From Granulicella arctica (GTDB lineage: Bacteria; Acidobacteriota; Terriglobia; Terriglobales; Acidobacteriaceae), in the NCBI RefSeq assembly GCF_025685605.1, contig NZ_JAGTUT010000001.1, positions 2,852,001 to 2,916,000 of the forward strand: a stretch of 64,000 nt of DNA. The letters are read 5' to 3'. Shown here one piece after another: positions 32,399 through 41,703 of this stretch. The notes under the pieces were generated by a model. The model had not been told where the DNA came from. It ran no database searches and saw only the letters and a program-made list of their open reading frames with translations. A program made the position numbers and the translations under genes. Numbering within the stretch: the first letter of the stretch is position 1; each line of letters starts with the position of its first letter.

Positions 32399-33886
32399 AT
32401 GCCTGAACTATCTATCAAACTTACTACCGCAAACCTTTCACGCCTGAGTGCAGAGGTTCAAACTCCTGCCTACGACCGCCGCGAACTCATTCCGCACACC
32501 ATCCACATCGGTGTAGGTGGCTTTCATCGGGCTCACCAGGCACTCTATCTCGACGATCTGCTCGCCATGAAGGACACCGAGCGCTGGGGCGAATGCGGGC
32601 TCGGCGTCCTGAAGAGTGACGACCGCATGCGCGATGTGCTCGCCTCACAGGACCATCTCTATACCCTCGTCGAACGCAGCGCCGACACACAGTCCGCCCG
32701 CGTGATCGGCTCCCTCGTCGACTACATCTACGCCCCGGAAGCTCGCGAAGCCGCTATAGAAAAGATGTCCGCAGTCGAGACCCGCATCGTCTCGCTCACG
32801 ATTACTGAAGGCGGCTACTTTATCGATGAGGGCACGGGAGGCTTCCTTGTTAACCATCCCGCGATCCAGCATGATCTGCAGAATCCCACTGAGCCTAAGT
32901 CCTCGATCGGCCTTATCGCCGAGGCGCTTGACCGGCGCCGCGTGCGAGGTCTTGCGCCCTTCACGGTCATGTCCTGTGACAACCTTCAGGGTAATGGTCA
33001 TGTGATCAGCAAGGTCCTAAGCGCTTACGCCAGTCTGAGCAATCCAGCACTCGAAGCCTGGATTACTGCTAACGTAGCTTTCCCGAACAGCATGGTCGAC
33101 CGCATAACGCCTGCGACCACTCCGGCTGATATTGAATGGGTCGGCAGTCGCTTCGGTATCGATGATGCGTGGCCGGTCGTCACCGAGCCCTTCCTCCAGT
33201 GGGTCATTGAAGACACCTTCTCAAACGGTCGCCCACAGTGGGAGCGCGTTGGTGCCCAGTTCACCACCGACGTCGCTTCCTACGAGATCATGAAGATGCG
33301 TCTTCTCAACGGCAGCCATCTTGCCATGGCTTATCTCGGTGCGCTCGCCGGCTACACCTACGTGCAGGACATCATGGCCGATCCGCTCTTCGTGACCTTT
33401 ATTGAGCGCTTTATGGAAGAGGTTACGCCCGTCGTCCCGATCATTCCGAACACCTCGATTTCTGGTTACAAGAAGTCTCTTATCGAACGCTTCTCGAATC
33501 CTACGATCAACGATCAGGTCACGCGCATCTGCTCCGAGGGCTCTGCGAAGATACCCAAATGGCTTCTTCCGTCGATACAGGAGTTGCTTGATCGCGACCT
33601 GAGTGTCGATCTACTTAGCCTCGTCGTCGCGAGTTGGATCTTCTACTTTGGCGAGGGCGTCGATCAATCCGGAAAGCCGCTGGACATCGTCGATGTACGG
33701 GCAGATGAACTGACCCGCATCGCTCAACCTGCTGGAACAAATCCATTACCGATGCTGGCTGTTCAATCCATCTTCGGGGAACGGCTGTTTGCAAACGAGA
33801 CGTTCCGGCAAAAGACTGCTGAGGCTTTGAGGATGCTTTCGAACGAAGGTGTGACCGCTACGATCAAAAGGTACCTGGCTCCGTAG
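32399..33886 (+). CDS. Mannitol 2-dehydrogenase-type polyol dehydrogenase
   Basis: This 495-aa NAD-dependent long-chain polyol dehydrogenase has an N-terminal Rossmann domain with I-G-V-G-G-F-H-R-A-H near residues 38-47, and the catalytic set K-M-R-L-L-N-G-S-H (Lys, Asn, His) near 301-309. It would oxidise D-mannitol to fructose or a similar polyol to its ketose in the cytoplasm. It is the last gene of the transporter operon, 26 bases after the ATPase, which implies that the imported substrate is its polyol. A strong hairpin follows at 33910-33946. Confidence 0.92.
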   Translation: MPELSIKLTTANLSRLSAEVQTPAYDRRELIPHTIHIGVGGFHRAHQALYLDDLLAMKDTERWGECGLGVLKSDDRMRDVLASQDHLYTLVERSADTQSARVIGSLVDYIYAPEAREAAIEKMSAVETRIVSLTITEGGYFIDEGTGGFLVNHPAIQHDLQNPTEPKSSIGLIAEALDRRRVRGLAPFTVMSCDNLQGNGHVISKVLSAYASLSNPALEAWITANVAFPNSMVDRITPATTPADIEWVGSRFGIDDAWPVVTEPFLQWVIEDTFSNGRPQWERVGAQFTTDVASYEIMKMRLLNGSHLAMAYLGALAGYTYVQDIMADPLFVTFIERFMEEVTPVVPIIPNTSISGYKKSLIERFSNPTINDQVTRICSEGSAKIPKWLLPSIQELLDRDLSVDLLSLVVASWIFYFGEGVDQSGKPLDIVDVRADELTRIAQPAGTNPLPMLAVQSIFGERLFANETFRQKTAEALRMLSNEGVTATIKRYLAP

Positions 33887-33909
33887 GCGTTACCGCCGGT
33901 TAAATGGAT

Positions 33910-33946
33910 GAGGCCGGCAAGAGCACAGATTGCTCTTGCCGGCCTC
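33910..33946. terminator. Bidirectional terminator hairpin
   Basis: A perfect 16-base stem (33910-33925 with 33931-33946) and a 5-base loop, between the convergent polyol dehydrogenase and S41 genes. No long U-run follows on either side, but the stem is very stable. Confidence 0.75.
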
Positions 33947-33967
33947 TGTTCTGATGAGCGCAACGAC

Positions 33968-35569
33968 TTATTTCAAGCTTGCGGTTTTGATGTTGCTCTT
34001 GGAGGAATGGTCCTCGAGGGCCTGGGCTTCGGGAATGTAGGTGACGGCCTTGCTAATCTCAGGATCCCAATCGGCGCGAACCTTGAGTCCTTCGAGCTGG
34101 CCGAATTGTGAGGTGAACAGGTCGCTTTTGATGCTGGTCTTGATCCAGTCCGAGACGCCGGCTACATCTGCGTCGGTGAACTCTACGTCCTTCGACTTCA
34201 CAAAGTCCTTGAACTGCGAGAGGACTGCGTCGTCGACCTGGAAGTCTCGGGTGACGGTGTGGTTGGCCAGGTAGTGCTTGCTGAAGTTGAAGAAGATGTA
34301 GTGTTGGAGCAGTTCGTCCTGAAAGTGATTGGACTTCGGGGTGTCGATCTTCTCGTCGGGGGTGATGCCGCCGCCGCCGTACACTGTGCGACCTGAGTCG
34401 GTAAGCTTGACCTCGCGGTTGGCACCCTTCTCGACACCCTCGCGGACATAGTAGTAGTCGTACAGGGAGATATTGCTGTAGTTGCGCTGGATAAGACGGC
34501 CTGACGGCGTGTAGTAGTGATAGGTGGTCAGGGCGAGGCCGGTGTTCTCGGAGACCTGGAAGACGGTCTGGACGAGCCCTTTGCCGAAGGTCGTCTCACC
34601 GACGATCAAGGCGCGGTCATGATCCTGCAGAGCGCCGGAGACGATCTCGGCTGCAGAGGCGGTGTTGCGGTTTACCAGGACGACGATCGGGTACTTCGTG
34701 TCAGAGCCATGGGAGGCGCGGTAGACCTGGTCGGGGAAGGCACGGCCCTTCTGCGAGACGACAATCTGACCCTTTTGGAGGAACTTGTCCGACATGTTGA
34801 CGGCTTCATTCAGCAGACCGCCGGGGTTGCCGCGCAGGTCGATCACAAGGCCCTTGATGTCGCCGAACTTGTCGAGCGCATCGCCAACTTCGCGGCTGGT
34901 GGTCTCCATGAAGTTGGTGACGTGGATGTAGCCGATACCCGGGCGGACCATGAAGGCGAGGTCGACGGAGTAGCGCGGAATTTCATCGCGTAGCAGGTCG
35001 AAGACCAGGGGCTTGGACGAGCCTTCACGCTCTACGGCGACGGCAACGTGTGTTCCCTTGGGTCCCTTTAGCATGGTGGCGACGGCCAGAGAATCGAGGT
35101 TGTCCGTAGTCTTGCCGTCGACCGAAAGAATGATGTCGCCCGGCTTGATGCCTGCCTTGTAAGAGGGCGTTCCTTCGAACGGGGCAACGACAACGATCCG
35201 CAGGACGCTGCCGATATTCTGCGGCTGGATCTGCATGCCGACGCCGTAATATTTGCCGTGTTGATCCTCGCGCATCTGGGCGAAGGCCTTTGGATCGTAG
35301 AAGTTAGAGTGCGGATCGAGGACATGGAGCATGCCGGGGATGGCCCCGTCGTAGATGGCTTTGTCGGTCTTGTCGCCGTTCAGCTTCTCGGCGTAATTTT
35401 GCTCGACGATCGAATAGACGCCCGTAAAGGAGTGCAGAGAGTCGCGGAGCGTCGACTCGTCCGAGGCGGACTGTGCGGCGACCTTCTGGCTGATGACCGA
35501 GCCGAGAATGGCGCACGTTGCGAGAAAGACGGTGGCGGAAAAGAGTGCGCGGCGTGTGCGTGGAGCCAT
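33968..35569 (-). CDS. C-terminal processing peptidase (S41, CtpA/Prc-like)
   Basis: This 533-aa protein has an N-terminal hydrophobic signal (cleavage V-A-A before Gln), a PDZ domain at about 110-195 with Y-K-A-G-I-K-P-G-D-I-I-L, and the S41 core. The nucleophile Ser is in N-R-N-T-A-S-A-A-E near residue 300 and the Lys base in T-T-F-G-K-G near 330, so it should be active. Such peptidases trim exported or membrane proteins from the C-terminus in the periplasm. ATG 35569 is chosen because GAGG precedes it and the signal begins right after; a long upstream extension is not protein-like. Confidence 0.92.
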   Translation of the reverse strand: MAPRTRRALFSATVFLATCAILGSVISQKVAAQSASDESTLRDSLHSFTGVYSIVEQNYAEKLNGDKTDKAIYDGAIPGMLHVLDPHSNFYDPKAFAQMREDQHGKYYGVGMQIQPQNIGSVLRIVVVAPFEGTPSYKAGIKPGDIILSVDGKTTDNLDSLAVATMLKGPKGTHVAVAVEREGSSKPLVFDLLRDEIPRYSVDLAFMVRPGIGYIHVTNFMETTSREVGDALDKFGDIKGLVIDLRGNPGGLLNEAVNMSDKFLQKGQIVVSQKGRAFPDQVYRASHGSDTKYPIVVLVNRNTASAAEIVSGALQDHDRALIVGETTFGKGLVQTVFQVSENTGLALTTYHYYTPSGRLIQRNYSNISLYDYYYVREGVEKGANREVKLTDSGRTVYGGGGITPDEKIDTPKSNHFQDELLQHYIFFNFSKHYLANHTVTRDFQVDDAVLSQFKDFVKSKDVEFTDADVAGVSDWIKTSIKSDLFTSQFGQLEGLKVRADWDPEISKAVTYIPEAQALEDHSSKSNIKTASLK

Positions 35570-36125
35570 CGGCTTAGGGACCTCGGAGTAAAAAGACAGC
35601 GCGTGCGGACGCGTCCTGCTTTGGACGGAGTATACACCGGCAGGTGAGCATGCATGCGAGTTTGGCGGTAGAAATGAGGGTGGAACCCTGCTCCATCGAC
35701 CTGCTGGTGCAGGCTCTTTGTGCCCTCTCAGCGCAGTCAACAGCGTTATAGTTGGTTTTAGGCTTGTAGAGGTGCTGTTTCTGCCAAATGCGCATGGGGA
35801 GCAGCGCGCGAGGGTATCAAGATGTCGACCGTACAAAAGCTAGCTGCAATGCAGGCGTTCACGGACTCGGTGACGCTGCCTCTTTTGTGTGTTGTGCTTG
35901 CGGTTGTTGTCTTTTGCTTTTACCGCATTATGAAGAACTAGCGACGACCGGGTTGGTGACGCAAGGTTCGAATGCGGTCTGACTCGTCGCGATTCGCCTG
36001 TTACAGGGTGTGGCAGTTAGAATGACGTATCGGACTATCGGTAGGATTTGCAACGAGTCCAAAGGACACGCATTAGCCGGTGGCTGGCAGTTCCACCGTG
36101 GATGTTGATAGAGATACGAGCGACG
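35570..36125. other. Divergent intergenic region between S41 and SurA-like genes
   Basis: About 550 bases; apart from the possible small membrane protein at 35822 no gene is seen. Promoters for both flanking genes should be here but no strong sigma-70 pair stood out. Confidence 0.4.
35822..35941 (+). CDS. Possible 39-aa single-helix membrane protein
   Basis: ATG 35822 opens a 39-codon frame that ends at TAG 35939. It encodes a polar N-terminus, one hydrophobic helix (about residues 18-34: L-P-L-L-C-V-V-L-A-V-V-V-F-C-F), and a basic end K-N. GAGGG lies about 8 bases upstream. Small proteins of this kind are common in membranes and often missed. No family can be named, and it rests on hydrophobicity and the ribosome-binding site only. 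Confidence 0.35.
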   Translation: MSTVQKLAAMQAFTDSVTLPLLCVVLAVVVFCFYRIMKN

Positions 36126-38195
36126 ATGACCCTAAGAATTTCGCAGTACGCGGTAGTGTGCGGGCTCAGCCTGCTGGCACTGCCGGGAGTAGTGACCGCA
36201 CAGACTCCGCGGTACCAGAGCCCCATCACCGCACCATCTGCTCCGGCTAAGGCTAATCTGCCGACGGCGACCGCGATTACGCCTAATGGTGAGGTCGTTG
36301 AGAACGTGGCCGTTCGTGTCAACGATCAGATCATCAGCCGCAGCGATGTGGAGCGAAGCGAACAGCAACTCGCCCAGGAGTTGCAGCAGAGCAACGCCAG
36401 CCCGGCTGAAACGGCCGAGCGCGAGAAGAACATGCTGCGCGACATGATCGACCAGCAACTGCTGCTCTCGCGCGGTAAAGAGCTTGGTATCAACGCCGAT
36501 ACGGAGGTCATCCGCCGGCTCGACGAGATTCGTAAGCAGAACAAGCTCGACACCATGGAAGACCTCGAGAAGGCGGCGCGGTCCCAGGGCGTCTCTTTTG
36601 AAGATTTCAAGGCAAATATCCGCAACAGCGTCATCACCCAGCAGGTCGTCCGCGATGAGGTTGGCCGCCGCTTGCAGTCCTCTCCTTCAGCGGAGCAGGC
36701 CTACTACGAGGCGCACAAGCAGGAGATGGTACAGCCCGAGCAGGTTCGGCTGAGCGAGATCCTGATCCCCACCGCAGCCGACGCGAACGAGGCAGCGGTA
36801 GCACAGGCTCAAACCAAGGCGAACGGTGTCGAAGACAAGCTCAAGGGCGGCGCGAAGTTCGATGATGTGGCGAAGTCGACCTCGGGTGGTCCGACTGCCT
36901 CGCAGGGTGGCGATCTTGGGCAGTTCAAACGCGGTGCGCTTGCGAAGGTGCTGGAAGACCAGACGTTCAGCCTGAAGGCTGGCGAGTTTACGGCGCCGAT
37001 CCGCACGCGCCAGGGATTTGTCATTCTCAAGGTGACCGAGCACGTTGAATCGGGCGTTCCCTCGCTTAAGGATGTTGAACCGCAGATCCAGGAAGCGATG
37101 TACATGGAGCAGATGCAGCCGGCGCTTCGTGCCTATCTGACGAAGCTCCGTGAGGATGCATTTATCGATCCAGCTCCGGGCTATGTGGATTCGGGTGCAA
37201 GTTCAAAGCAGACGAAGCCGGTATTTACGGCCTACACGGCTCCTGTGCTCAAGAAGAAGAGGGTCGTTCAGAAGCAACGCTTTGATCGCGGTGGCCGGTT
37301 CTCGACAGCCACGAAGGATCAGCCGGCATTTACTGCGGGTCCTCCAGCAGCAACAGGTGCAGCGGCAGCCACAACTGGTGCGACAGCCGCAGCTACAGGC
37401 GCGACAGCCGCAACTTTAGGGTCAACCGCTACAGGAGCAGCGACAGGCGCAAACCCAGCAGTAGCTACGCCGACAGCCACTCCGGTTACGACGACCGGTG
37501 GCCAGATGGCGAAGATCACTCGCCGCAAGAAGGTCAAGCGCGAGAAGGTTCGCTACGGCCAGGCTCCGCGAAACTCGCTGCCTGGAAACGATCAGGCCGG
37601 TATGGCTGCGGATAATGGTCTTGGTGCGGATCATGAAGGACCGATCAAGACGGCGGAAGTTGCGCCAGGAACTGCGATTGCTCCGGTGATTCCAACGGAG
37701 AGCACCTCCGATGTCAATCCGCTTACACCCACCGCGCCCGTCTTGAAGAAGACGCGCTATGCCGACCGCGCGCAGGCTGTAAAGGTCGAGAAAGTCGCGA
37801 AGAAGACTGCGAAGACGAAGGAGAAGGCGATTCAGACTGCTGCCCCGCTCACTGCTGATGAGAAGGCTGCAGCACAGACCCAGGCTGCACCGCTCGGTCT
37901 GAGCGGTGACACGGCCAAAAAGGTGAAGAAGGTGAAGGTGAAGGGTGCTCCGAAGGAGCGCCTGCAGGATCAGGCTCCGAAGCCGCCGCCGCCGCCTCCG
38001 ATCGAGACGCCTTCGAAGGGTTCTGATCGTGGGACAGTGTATGAAGGTACCGCCGGACCGGCGAAGCCAGCAGCCCCAAGCTCGGACCAGACAACACTGC
38101 CGGCTGTCAGCGCACCCTCCTCCGCGACTCCCCCACAGGGAACGACGCAGCCTGCCACTCCGGGTGTGCCGATCGGCGGACCTCCCCAACAGTAA
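36126..38195 (+). CDS. SurA-like PpiC chaperone/isomerase with a long low-complexity tail
   Basis: This 689-aa exported protein has a signal peptide (cleavage V-T-A before Gln). A SurA N-like helical domain covers about 55-170 and a PpiC-type parvulin domain about 200-308, with Q-G-G-D-L-G and F-S-L-K-A-G-E. Residues from about 350 to the end are an Ala/Thr/Pro/Lys-rich tail: basic patches (K-K-K-R, R-R-K-K-V-K-R), an Ala-Thr-Gly repeat near 405-450, and a poly-Pro stretch. SurA-type proteins help fold outer-membrane proteins in the periplasm. The tail is far longer than in classical SurA (about 430 aa) and may bind peptidoglycan or polyanions. GAG precedes ATG 36126. Confidence 0.85.
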   Translation: MTLRISQYAVVCGLSLLALPGVVTAQTPRYQSPITAPSAPAKANLPTATAITPNGEVVENVAVRVNDQIISRSDVERSEQQLAQELQQSNASPAETAEREKNMLRDMIDQQLLLSRGKELGINADTEVIRRLDEIRKQNKLDTMEDLEKAARSQGVSFEDFKANIRNSVITQQVVRDEVGRRLQSSPSAEQAYYEAHKQEMVQPEQVRLSEILIPTAADANEAAVAQAQTKANGVEDKLKGGAKFDDVAKSTSGGPTASQGGDLGQFKRGALAKVLEDQTFSLKAGEFTAPIRTRQGFVILKVTEHVESGVPSLKDVEPQIQEAMYMEQMQPALRAYLTKLREDAFIDPAPGYVDSGASSKQTKPVFTAYTAPVLKKKRVVQKQRFDRGGRFSTATKDQPAFTAGPPAATGAAAATTGATAAATGATAATLGSTATGAATGANPAVATPTATPVTTTGGQMAKITRRKKVKREKVRYGQAPRNSLPGNDQAGMAADNGLGADHEGPIKTAEVAPGTAIAPVIPTESTSDVNPLTPTAPVLKKTRYADRAQAVKVEKVAKKTAKTKEKAIQTAAPLTADEKAAAQTQAAPLGLSGDTAKKVKKVKVKGAPKERLQDQAPKPPPPPPIETPSKGSDRGTVYEGTAGPAKPAAPSSDQTTLPAVSAPSSATPPQGTTQPATPGVPIGGPPQQ

Positions 38196-38209
38196 GGCTG
38201 TAAACGATG

Positions 38210-38246
38210 GATGACGCGAGAGCCTCGACTCTCGCGTCATCTTTTT
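38210..38246 (+). terminator. Intrinsic terminator after the SurA-like gene
   Basis: A 13-base perfect stem (38210-38222 with 38229-38241), a 6-base loop and a TTTTT run at 38242-38246. This is a classic Rho-independent terminator. Confidence 0.9.
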
Positions 38247-38286
38247 GCAGGGACGCTTTTGGAGCACAGGGTATGCTGAGGGGCAC

Positions 38287-39267
38287 ATGAAAGACTTCTT
38301 TGTTGCGGATGCGGTGAAGTTCGAAAACGAGATGGTGACCGGCTACTTCGCACTGTCTTCACTCTCGGTTCGCGACCGTAAACAAGGCGGACGATACCTT
38401 GCCCTCACTCTCAGTGACAAGACGGGATCCTTCGATGCGCGCATGTGGGAGGAATTCGCCGACGTGGTCTCTACTTGCTCCGAGGGCTGCTACGTCAAGG
38501 TTCAGGGGCAGATCAGCAAATATCAAGGCAAGTTCCAGATCACGCTGCAGAAGCTCCGCAGTGCAGCCGAGTCCGAGGTTGATCCCGCTGATTTCCTTCC
38601 GGCGACTCGGTACGATGTGGAGGCGATGTGGTCGGAGCTGCGGGGCTACGTCTCTGCATTTGCGAATGGCGACCTGCAGCGCCTTGTCTTCGCATTTCTC
38701 GACGATGAGATAATCGGTCCCGCATTTCAGGCTGCACCGGCTGCGAAGGTCCTTCATCATGCCTGGCTCGGTGGGCTGCTCGAGCATGTCGTGACGCTTG
38801 TACGCGTTTGTCTTGCGACTGCTCCGTTCTACCCTGAGGTTGATCCGGACCTGCTGGTGACGGGGGCAATTCTGCACGATATCGGCAAGGTGCGGGAGCT
38901 GCATTGGAAGAGTTCGTTCGGGTATACGCTGGAGGGCCAGATGATCGGCCACATCAGTATTGCCCAAGGCATGCTGCGCGAGAAGCTTGAGGCTCTTGCC
39001 CCATTTCCAGACAAACTGCGGGTGCTGGTCGAGCATATGATCCTCAGTCATCACGGTAAGTACGAGTTCGGATCTCCAAAGCTTCCCATGACGCCCGAGG
39101 CGATCCTGCTGAGCGCACTGGATGATCTTGAGGCAAAGATGCAGACCGTTCGCAGTGAGTTCGGCAAGGCGGCGCTCAACGGCAAGGGCGCGGACCAGAT
39201 GACGGACTGGGTGCGCAGTATGGAGCGTCCGCTGTTGAATTCGCAGGCTTTCCTCAAGGAAGATTAG
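38287..39267 (+). CDS. OB-fold/HD-domain exoribonuclease-like protein (YhaM type)
   Basis: This 326-aa protein combines an OB-fold nucleic-acid-binding domain (about 10-95) with an HD hydrolase domain (about 145-290). The HD motifs are visible: L-E-H-V, I-L-H-D-I-G-K with the His-Asp pair, and I-L-S-H-H-G. YhaM proteins are 3'-to-5' exoribonucleases, so a role in RNA turnover is likely. ATG 38287 has GAGGGG upstream. It is followed after 8 bases by the PaiB gene. Family assignment is good; substrate preference is unknown. Confidence 0.9.
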   Translation: MKDFFVADAVKFENEMVTGYFALSSLSVRDRKQGGRYLALTLSDKTGSFDARMWEEFADVVSTCSEGCYVKVQGQISKYQGKFQITLQKLRSAAESEVDPADFLPATRYDVEAMWSELRGYVSAFANGDLQRLVFAFLDDEIIGPAFQAAPAAKVLHHAWLGGLLEHVVTLVRVCLATAPFYPEVDPDLLVTGAILHDIGKVRELHWKSSFGYTLEGQMIGHISIAQGMLREKLEALAPFPDKLRVLVEHMILSHHGKYEFGSPKLPMTPEAILLSALDDLEAKMQTVRSEFGKAALNGKGADQMTDWVRSMERPLLNSQAFLKED

Positions 39268-39275
39268 GAGGGCGC

Positions 39276-39914
39276 ATGTACATTCCGCGGGCAAATGAAG
39301 AGCGCCGGGTTCCGGTGATGCACGCCCTGATGGTGGCGCATCCGCTTGCTGCTCTGGTGACGATGGGGGAGTCCGGCCTTATCGCATCGCATATCCCGAT
39401 GGTGATTGAGAGTGATGGGTCGGAGCTGGGTGTGCTGAAGGGCCATGTATCGCGAGCGAACACGCAGTGGAAGGACTTTATACCTTCCGTCGATGCGCTT
39501 GCGATCTTTGCCGGTCCGCACCATTACATCTCGGCGTCATGGTATCCGGGCAAGCACGAGGACGGCGAGGAGGTGCCCACCTGGAACTACGCGGTTGTCC
39601 ATGCCTCCGGCACACTGCAGTTGCGTGAAGAGCCGGAGTGGCTGATGGCACATCTTGAGAGTCTTACGGAGGAGCATGAGGCTAAATCGGCGGTGCCGTG
39701 GAAGGTCAGCGACGCTCCGGAAGCCTTCATCGCGACGCTTCTAAAGGGAATTATTGGATTTGAACTACCGATTCGCAAGCTGGAAGGCAAGTGGAAGGTC
39801 AGTCAGAATCGCAGTGAGCGGGATCGCAATGCTGTGGTTGGTGGCTTAGATAGTCTCAACACTCCGGAGAGCCTTGCTATGTCGAGGCTGGTGGAGCAGG
39901 CGAAAGTGATCTGA
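39276..39914 (+). CDS. PaiB-type FMN-binding protein
   Basis: This 212-aa protein has the M-Y-I-P-R start and the split-barrel FMN-binding pattern of PaiB, with H-P-L-A-A-L-V-T near 21-28 and a W-Y-P-G-K-H region near 90. PaiB proteins are FMN-binding and were named as negative regulators of sporulation and protease genes in Bacillus, though they lack a classical DNA-binding domain. It is 8 bases after the YhaM-like gene and probably co-transcribed. The role here may be redox or enzyme related. Confidence 0.85.
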   Translation: MYIPRANEERRVPVMHALMVAHPLAALVTMGESGLIASHIPMVIESDGSELGVLKGHVSRANTQWKDFIPSVDALAIFAGPHHYISASWYPGKHEDGEEVPTWNYAVVHASGTLQLREEPEWLMAHLESLTEEHEAKSAVPWKVSDAPEAFIATLLKGIIGFELPIRKLEGKWKVSQNRSERDRNAVVGGLDSLNTPESLAMSRLVEQAKVI

Positions 39915-39994
39915 AACAAGCCAGCCTGCGGGATGGAATTGTTACAATCGTAGTCTGACCTTATAGAAGATTGAAGTAGAGAAAGTATTCAGGA

Positions 39995-41167
39995 ATGTTG
40001 CGTTTTTCGACAGCGGGAGAGAGTCACGGCGAGAGCCTGATCGCGATGGTAAGCGGTATGCCTGCCGGTGTGCCGGTCGTGCAGGAGTTCATCGACCACG
40101 AACTCTGGCGACGGCAGCAGGGTTATGGTCGCGGTGGTCGGATGCGCATTGAGCGTGATGCAGCGCATATCCTGAGCGGGGTGCGCCATGGCAAGACTAT
40201 CGGCTCGCCTATCGCGATGTCGCTTGCGAATAACGACTGGAAGAACTGGACCGAGATTCTGCCTGTAGAGGCTGGTGATCCGGAGAAGCACAAGGCGGTG
40301 GCCTCCCCGCGCCCCGGCCATGCAGACCTGGCAGGCAGCCTCAAGTACGACTTTCGCGACGCGCGTTACGTTCTTGAACGCGCCTCCGCCCGCGAGAGTG
40401 CGGCCCGCGTAGCCTCGGGGGCAATTGCGAAGTTGTTGCTGCGTGCCCTTGGTGTTGAGGTTGCGAGTCATGTTGTTCGAGTAGGCAAGGCCGAGCTGGA
40501 TCGTCCTGCAACCTGGGTGGAGATCGCTGCTCTGCAGGCCAAGGAAAGCGTACTGCTGAACTGTGTTGACGAGGCCAGCGAAGCGCGCATGAAGGCTGAA
40601 GTCGATGCAGTTCTCAGAACCGGCGATACCATAGGAGGCGTCTTTGAGGTTGTTGTCCATGGCTTGCCGCCGGGCGTTGGTACCCATGCTAACTGGGATG
40701 AGCGCCTCGACGGACTGCTAGCCCAGGCGGTGATGAGTCTCCAGGCGGTCAAAGCGGTCGAACTTGGTCGCGGGGTTACAGCGGCGGAGTCTCTGGGCTC
40801 GACGGTTCATGATGCTATTGGCTACGAGCGGACGGACGGTCATACAAAGTTCTCTCGTGAGCAAAATAATGCCGGTGGGATCGAAGGCGGCATCTCAAAC
40901 GGCGAGGACCTTATCGTGCGTGGATATCTGAAACCAATCTCAACTTTGCGCCGTCCCCTCGGCTCGGTCAGCTTTGCGACGCGGGAGCCGGTGAAGGCGG
41001 CGTATGAACGAAGCGACGTCTGCGTTGTTCCAGCAGCTGGTGTGGCGGCTGAGGCGATGGTTGCGCTAACCGTGGCGCGCCTTGTGGTGGAGAAGTTCGG
41101 CGGCGATTCGCTGCGCGAGATGCAGCGCAATTACGATGGCTACTGCGAACAGATTCGAGCGTATTGA
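39995..41167 (+). CDS. aroC: Chorismate synthase
   Basis: This 390-aa protein has the conserved opening F-S-T-A-G-E-S-H-G-E, R-G-x-R-M-R-I-E-R-D near 45-54, and further chorismate synthase blocks such as S-A-R-E-S-A-A-R-V-A-S-G. It converts 5-enolpyruvylshikimate 3-phosphate to chorismate with reduced FMN, the last step of the shikimate pathway. It is the first gene of a run with def, fmt and rsmB; the def start codon follows its stop directly. aroB lies 6 kb away on the other strand. Confidence 0.96.
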   Translation: MLRFSTAGESHGESLIAMVSGMPAGVPVVQEFIDHELWRRQQGYGRGGRMRIERDAAHILSGVRHGKTIGSPIAMSLANNDWKNWTEILPVEAGDPEKHKAVASPRPGHADLAGSLKYDFRDARYVLERASARESAARVASGAIAKLLLRALGVEVASHVVRVGKAELDRPATWVEIAALQAKESVLLNCVDEASEARMKAEVDAVLRTGDTIGGVFEVVVHGLPPGVGTHANWDERLDGLLAQAVMSLQAVKAVELGRGVTAAESLGSTVHDAIGYERTDGHTKFSREQNNAGGIEGGISNGEDLIVRGYLKPISTLRRPLGSVSFATREPVKAAYERSDVCVVPAAGVAAEAMVALTVARLVVEKFGGDSLREMQRNYDGYCEQIRAY

Positions 41168-41701
41168 GTGACTACCAAGAAGAAATCCTCAAAGATCCAC
41201 GAAGTCATCAAGTACCCGAACCCGGTTCTGGCGAAGCGCGGCGAGCCTGTCACTGTCTTTGACGCGGAGCTGAAGCAGCTTGTCGACGAGATGTTCGACA
41301 GCATGTACGCCGCGCAGGGCATCGGCTTGGCCGCCCCACAGATCAGCATCTCGAAGCGCATTGCGATCGTCGACGTCAGCTTCCAGAAGAATCCCAAGGA
41401 CAAGATCGTCCTCATCAATCCCGAGATCGTGAACCGAGAGGGGCGACAGGTAGAGGAAGAAGGGTGCCTAAGCTTGCCGGAGATTCGCGAGAAGGTTGCT
41501 CGCGCCGAGCGTGTCACCGTGAAGGCTCAGGATGCGACCGGCAAGTGGATTGAGGTTGAGGGAGACGAGTTGCTCGCCCGCGCTCTCCAGCATGAGATCG
41601 ACCATCTTGACGGTATCCTTTTCATCGACCACCTCAGCCGCCTCAAGCGCGACCTCGTTCTTCGCAAGATCAAGAAGCTGCAGAAGAATGGTGAGTGGTA
41701 A
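41168..41701 (+). CDS. def: Peptide deformylase
   Basis: This 177-aa protein starts at GTG 41168, directly after the aroC stop. All three deformylase motifs are present: G-I-G-L-A-A-P-Q near residues 51-58, E-G-C-L-S-L-P near 98-104 with the metal-binding Cys, and H-E-I-D-H at 142-146 with two metal His and the catalytic Glu. It removes the N-formyl group from new proteins. It is followed by the formyltransferase gene, the usual partner. Confidence 0.97.
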   Translation: MTTKKKSSKIHEVIKYPNPVLAKRGEPVTVFDAELKQLVDEMFDSMYAAQGIGLAAPQISISKRIAIVDVSFQKNPKDKIVLINPEIVNREGRQVEEEGCLSLPEIREKVARAERVTVKAQDATGKWIEVEGDELLARALQHEIDHLDGILFIDHLSRLKRDLVLRKIKKLQKNGEW

Positions 41702-41703
41702 CG

